Part shown: in pieces, positions 61,823 through 64,000 of the stretch
Layout of the letters: each line of letters opens with the position of its first letter
Position numbering within the stretch: position 1 is the stretch's first letter
DNA from: Candidatus Saccharimonadota bacterium
Lineage (GTDB): Bacteria > Patescibacteriota > Saccharimonadia > Saccharimonadales > Saccharimonadaceae
Assembly: GCA_017515205.1 (NCBI GenBank)
Contig: JAFWHN010000002.1
Location: forward strand, 1-64,000
Direction of reading: 5' to 3'
DNA: 64,000 nucleotides
Program-made: the position numbers and the translations under genes
Notes under the pieces: model-generated
The model's input: the letters and a program-made list of their open reading frames with translations, nothing else
Database searches by the model: none
What the model was told of the DNA's origin: nothing

Positions 61823-62590
61823 CTAAGACTTAATATCTTTTTTTGCTATGGTAATAACTACTCTAAAAGGTTCCGTATCGGTTTGTGTAGATATACAAAC
61901 TCTGCCAGGGTCACTACTACCATATTGAGTAGCGACAACAGCTTCGCAAACCATATTCGGATTTTCACCTAGCAACATATCGGAATCATCAGAAATTAAA
62001 GTAGTAGTTTTATACAAAAACTCTGGGGTAGTACCGTTCTCTAGGCTTGTCCCTGGAACTAAATTAGAGGGGCTAATTCCTGACAATTCACTAACGTCGC
62101 CAAGAGTAAGAAGCCTGATATCGACGTTCGAACCTAATGCGCTCGAAATTGAATTTTTATATTCATCTAATAAATAGTTCTTTACTTCTGAAATTTTAAT
62201 ATCATTGGAGGAATTTACATTGTCTACACTAAGCAACACTACACTATCGCTATTCACATCACTATCTTTTATAACATTCCACGAGGTGCCATTCTTTAGA
62301 GTTACTAAATCACCTATTTGATAACTTTTGTTATAAGATTCTTCTTGCTGGGTATTTTCTTGCTCACTTAACTCCGCAATAGTTTTATTTTGTTCTTCAA
62401 TCTTTGTCCTTAGGTTAGAGATTTCCTGAGTTTTATTATTACTATCGATTAAGCAATAAACACTAAAACCAACGCCACAAGCTGCCACGACGCATGCAAT
62501 CGCAGTAGCAATTTTTAACCCATTACCGTTTTTTTTCTTACTTTCTACAACTGGCGTCATTGGTACGCTAGTTTCAGCATTTTGTTCCAT
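61823..62590 (-). CDS. Cassette membrane protein B
   Basis: A 255-residue protein with the same N-terminal 64-residue design as protein A (MEQNAETSVPMTPV, KKNGNGLKI, membrane segment about 26-48), a coiled coil (ISNLRTKIEEQNKTIAELSEQ run) and a different C-terminal domain (GDLVTLKNGTSWNVIKDSD, DIRLLTLGDVSELSG, two Cys near the end). That domain recalls small beta domains of gut Firmicutes surface proteins, with low certainty. AAAGGAT ribosome-binding site; the upstream 110 bases closely match those of gene A. Confidence 0.75.
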   Translation of the reverse strand: MEQNAETSVPMTPVVESKKKNGNGLKIATAIACVVAACGVGFSVYCLIDSNNKTQEISNLRTKIEEQNKTIAELSEQENTQQEESYNKSYQIGDLVTLKNGTSWNVIKDSDVNSDSVVLLSVDNVNSSNDIKISEVKNYLLDEYKNSISSALGSNVDIRLLTLGDVSELSGISPSNLVPGTSLENGTTPEFLYKTTTLISDDSDMLLGENPNMVCEAVVATQYGSSDPGRVCISTQTDTEPFRVVITIAKKDIKS

Positions 62591-62686
62591 TAAATATCCT
62601 TTCTATAATGCTTATGTTTCTATTATAGCATAGTTCAACTTTTCCCGAATGTCTTTCCTATATATTGTTAATACCTGCCCAATTCG

Positions 62687-62695
62687 CCCCCACCA
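62687..62695. repeat. Third tRNA-Ile 3' end fragment (CCCCCACCA)
   Basis: Preceded by GTTAATACCTGCCCAATTCG as at the second copy, but followed by unrelated sequence, so it marks the far boundary of the tandem array. Confidence 0.7.
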
Positions 62696-62746
62696 TCAAA
62701 AATGTAGCAATCAAAAACTTCTCTGACAAAAACTTAGACACTTTAA

Positions 62747-62778
62747 TCAAAAAATCGCCCCTCTCGAGGCGATTTTTA
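62747..62778 (-). terminator. Terminator of the 62791 gene
   Basis: AAAAATCGCC/GGCGATTTTT stem with a CTCTCGAG centre; A- and T-runs on both sides. Confidence 0.8.
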
Positions 62779-62790
62779 ATTTCACTTCAA

Positions 62791-62994
62791 TTATTTCTTC
62801 TTGAGAGTCAAGAAACCATTGCGTGGATTCTCGCAAACCATGCGATCAGCTGGCAAATCACAAGGAGTACCCTTGCCGCCCTTTTCTTCCTTAGTGAAGA
62901 AATAAATAGTCTGAGGCTTGCCACCACGTAGAGTTACTTCAGATTTATGTAGATAGTATTTCACACCTTTACCGTTGGTATGTTCGTAAGCCAT
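62791..62994 (-). CDS. Small conserved-looking basic protein
   Basis: A 67-residue soluble protein: HTNGKGVKYYLHKSEVTLRGG, QTIYFFTKEE, a Cys pair (PCDLPADRMVC) and ENPRNGFLTLKKK at the end. I recognise this type as a short protein recurring in this phylum, but no function is known. AAGGAGG ribosome-binding site; it has its own terminator. Clean, well-expressed-looking single gene. Confidence 0.75.
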   Translation of the reverse strand: MAYEHTNGKGVKYYLHKSEVTLRGGKPQTIYFFTKEEKGGKGTPCDLPADRMVCENPRNGFLTLKKK

Positions 62995-63081
62995 TTAGCT
63001 TTCCTCCTTAAGTTAATATACTTCTTATCTTAGGACCGCGACGCACAAATGTCAAGGGGTTTTTTATTCTTTTCCCCAAAT

Positions 63082-63756
63082 TCACATAAATAACAGAGAG
63101 AGCCTCAATATCACCCAGACAAATCCCCTAATCAAAATCACAACAATAATAATCGCAGTCACCAAAATCATAAAACCCGTAAAAGTTGGCGCCCACAACG
63201 GCGAAGCATAGTTTTTTCGATATAGTTCAGTCGAAGGCAAACTTGCAATAATCCTATCTTGAATTTCATCCGCTGCCGGATACTTTTGAATCTCCCCCAT
63301 CATGCAATTAATATAATTCGCATCATTCCAACTCCAACCATTCGCAATTGCTTGCGGTCTACACACGTCCGAAGCCAACTGATAAACATTCCCATTCGGA
63401 TTACTATCAGAACCCAAATTCTTCTCCGCCTCATCAAGAGCCGCATTCGCCGCCCTGATATATTGATGTTCTAAATAAAACGGCCCCGTTCCAAAAGTAA
63501 CTCTCTGCTTACCATTTTCCTCTACTACATTAATCACAATATTCGAAAACACAAAATCTTTTAGTTCTTCTAAATTCCTAGAAATCGCCTCATCATCTTC
63601 TGCTTCATCCGCTGCTAGCACTGCATCGCGCAATTCCGTCATTCTCACATGATCTACCCTTAGAAGCGTGGCATCTATAAAAAACAGTGGTATCAAAATC
63701 AAAAAAAGCTGCCAGGTCTTTATCTTATGAAACTTAATGCGCCCACGCTTTTTCAT
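63082..63756 (-). CDS. Two-TM protein with extracellular domain
   Basis: A 224-residue protein with membrane segments near both ends (about 16-34 and 193-217) and a helical extracellular domain with two Cys (SDVCRP, INCMMGE). Unknown family. TATAAT (63763-63768) lies 6 nt before the ATG, a leaderless layout. Confidence 0.6.
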   Translation of the reverse strand: MKKRGRIKFHKIKTWQLFLILIPLFFIDATLLRVDHVRMTELRDAVLAADEAEDDEAISRNLEELKDFVFSNIVINVVEENGKQRVTFGTGPFYLEHQYIRAANAALDEAEKNLGSDSNPNGNVYQLASDVCRPQAIANGWSWNDANYINCMMGEIQKYPAADEIQDRIIASLPSTELYRKNYASPLWAPTFTGFMILVTAIIIVVILIRGFVWVILRLSLLFM

Positions 63757-63780
63757 ACTAAAATTATATCATCTTTATGC

Positions 63781-63809
63781 TTGCACGTTTCAAAAATCTT
63801 TGCTAGAAT
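63781..63809 (+). promoter_or_regulatory. Promoter of the 63897 small gene
   Basis: TTGCAC (63781-63786), 17-nt spacer ending in TGC, TAGAAT (63804-63809). It diverges from the 63082 gene. Confidence 0.7.
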
Positions 63810-63815
63810 AAACTC

Positions 63816-63896
63816 TGTCGCTTAAATTCCCTGAAAGTTGAACCTTTCACTAGGTGGGTGCGGTCGAAAGCGTCATTTAAGGAGAAAATTCGATAC
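63816..63896 (+). promoter_or_regulatory. Structured leader before a 28-codon gene
   Basis: An 80-nt leader that folds as a multibranch: CTTAAAT (63821-63827) pairs with ATTTAAG (63875-63881), enclosing a hairpin CCTGAAAG/CTTTCACTAGG and a GGTGCGGTCGAAAGCGTC stem. The closing stem covers the start of the AAGGAG ribosome-binding site. Possibly a riboswitch or protein-binding leader; no known class recognised. Confidence 0.5.
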
Positions 63897-63983
63897 ATGC
63901 GTATCAAAAGACAAAAACGCGGCGTAAACCGCGAAAAGTCAAAAATTGCTCCTGCCGATTGGCAAGAGTTCATCGAAATCTAA
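63897..63983 (+). CDS. 28-residue basic small protein
   Basis: MRIKRQKRGVNREK at the N-terminus, then an acidic end (DWQEFIEI). It has AAGGAG 12 nt upstream, a good promoter and a structured leader, and a TAA stop inside the window. It could be a real small protein or a regulatory leader peptide for a gene beyond the right edge. Confidence 0.55.
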   Translation: MRIKRQKRGVNREKSKIAPADWQEFIEI

Positions 63984-64000
63984 TTTCGAAAAAAAAGAGC

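Overview
The window reads as one contiguous piece of a chromosome from a small-genome candidate-phyla-radiation bacterium, most likely Candidatus Saccharibacteria (TM7). This rests on AT-rich dense coding, standard stop codons including TGA, Gram-positive-type surface genes, many orphan membrane-anchored proteins with one or two membrane segments, shortened versions of core proteins (TsaB, HrcA, GrpE, YchF) and a fused RNase HII-YraN. No rRNA, phage, insertion sequence or CRISPR array was seen. The phylum call is inference from gene content; no database was searched. Layout: 0-6.7 kb holds a repeated surface module on the minus strand (small secreted beta-rich protein, anchored protein with two conserved Cys, DUF916-like anchored protein), two full copies and the start of a third, with a UvrD-like helicase between copies. 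6.7-12.5 kb holds anchored thioredoxin-like, rhodanese-like, DUF1524 nuclease, HExxH and CYTH proteins plus ychF and ppa. 12.5-16.5 kb is rplS, rnhB-yraN, ruvA, ruvC, radA. 16.5-23.9 kb has a giant surface protein, murC, tsaE-tsaB and a fibro-slime operon. 23.9-35.9 kb is lepA, pnp, rpsO, truB, PRC-barrel, recX-nudix-recA, murB and folD. 35.9-45.3 kb is dominated by a VirB6/TrbL-like protein and other membrane and surface proteins, plus tRNA-His and tRNA-Gly. 45.3-54.5 kb has tpiA, a phosphomannomutase-like HAD protein, a kinase-like/aldolase fusion, rplY, the CIRCE-controlled hrcA-grpE operon and a lamin-tail surface protein. 54.5-64 kb has a cysteine-less flavoprotein operon, tRNA-fMet, a pseudopilin operon, an FtsB-like gene, tRNA-Ile(UAU) and two tandem cassette-like units behind it, then small orphan genes. 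The genes fit a host-dependent epibiont: recombination (RecA, RuvAC, RadA, RecX), pseudopilins, a secreted nuclease, a rich surface proteome and partial glycolysis. The strongest unexpected signals are: (1) a shared palindromic element sitting in frame inside both lepA and truB; (2) two tandem ~1.07 kb units behind tRNA-Ile(UAU), each bounded by a copy of the tRNA 3' end and each carrying a membrane protein with constant N-terminus and divergent C-terminus; (3) the repeated secreted/DUF916-like module with a shared promoter; (4) a genome-style rule in which about twenty genes have TATAAT exactly 6-7 nt before the start codon, implying leaderless mRNAs; (5) a flavoprotein lacking both redox cysteines in a tight three-gene operon; and (6) a degenerate sugar-kinase domain fused to class I aldolase.
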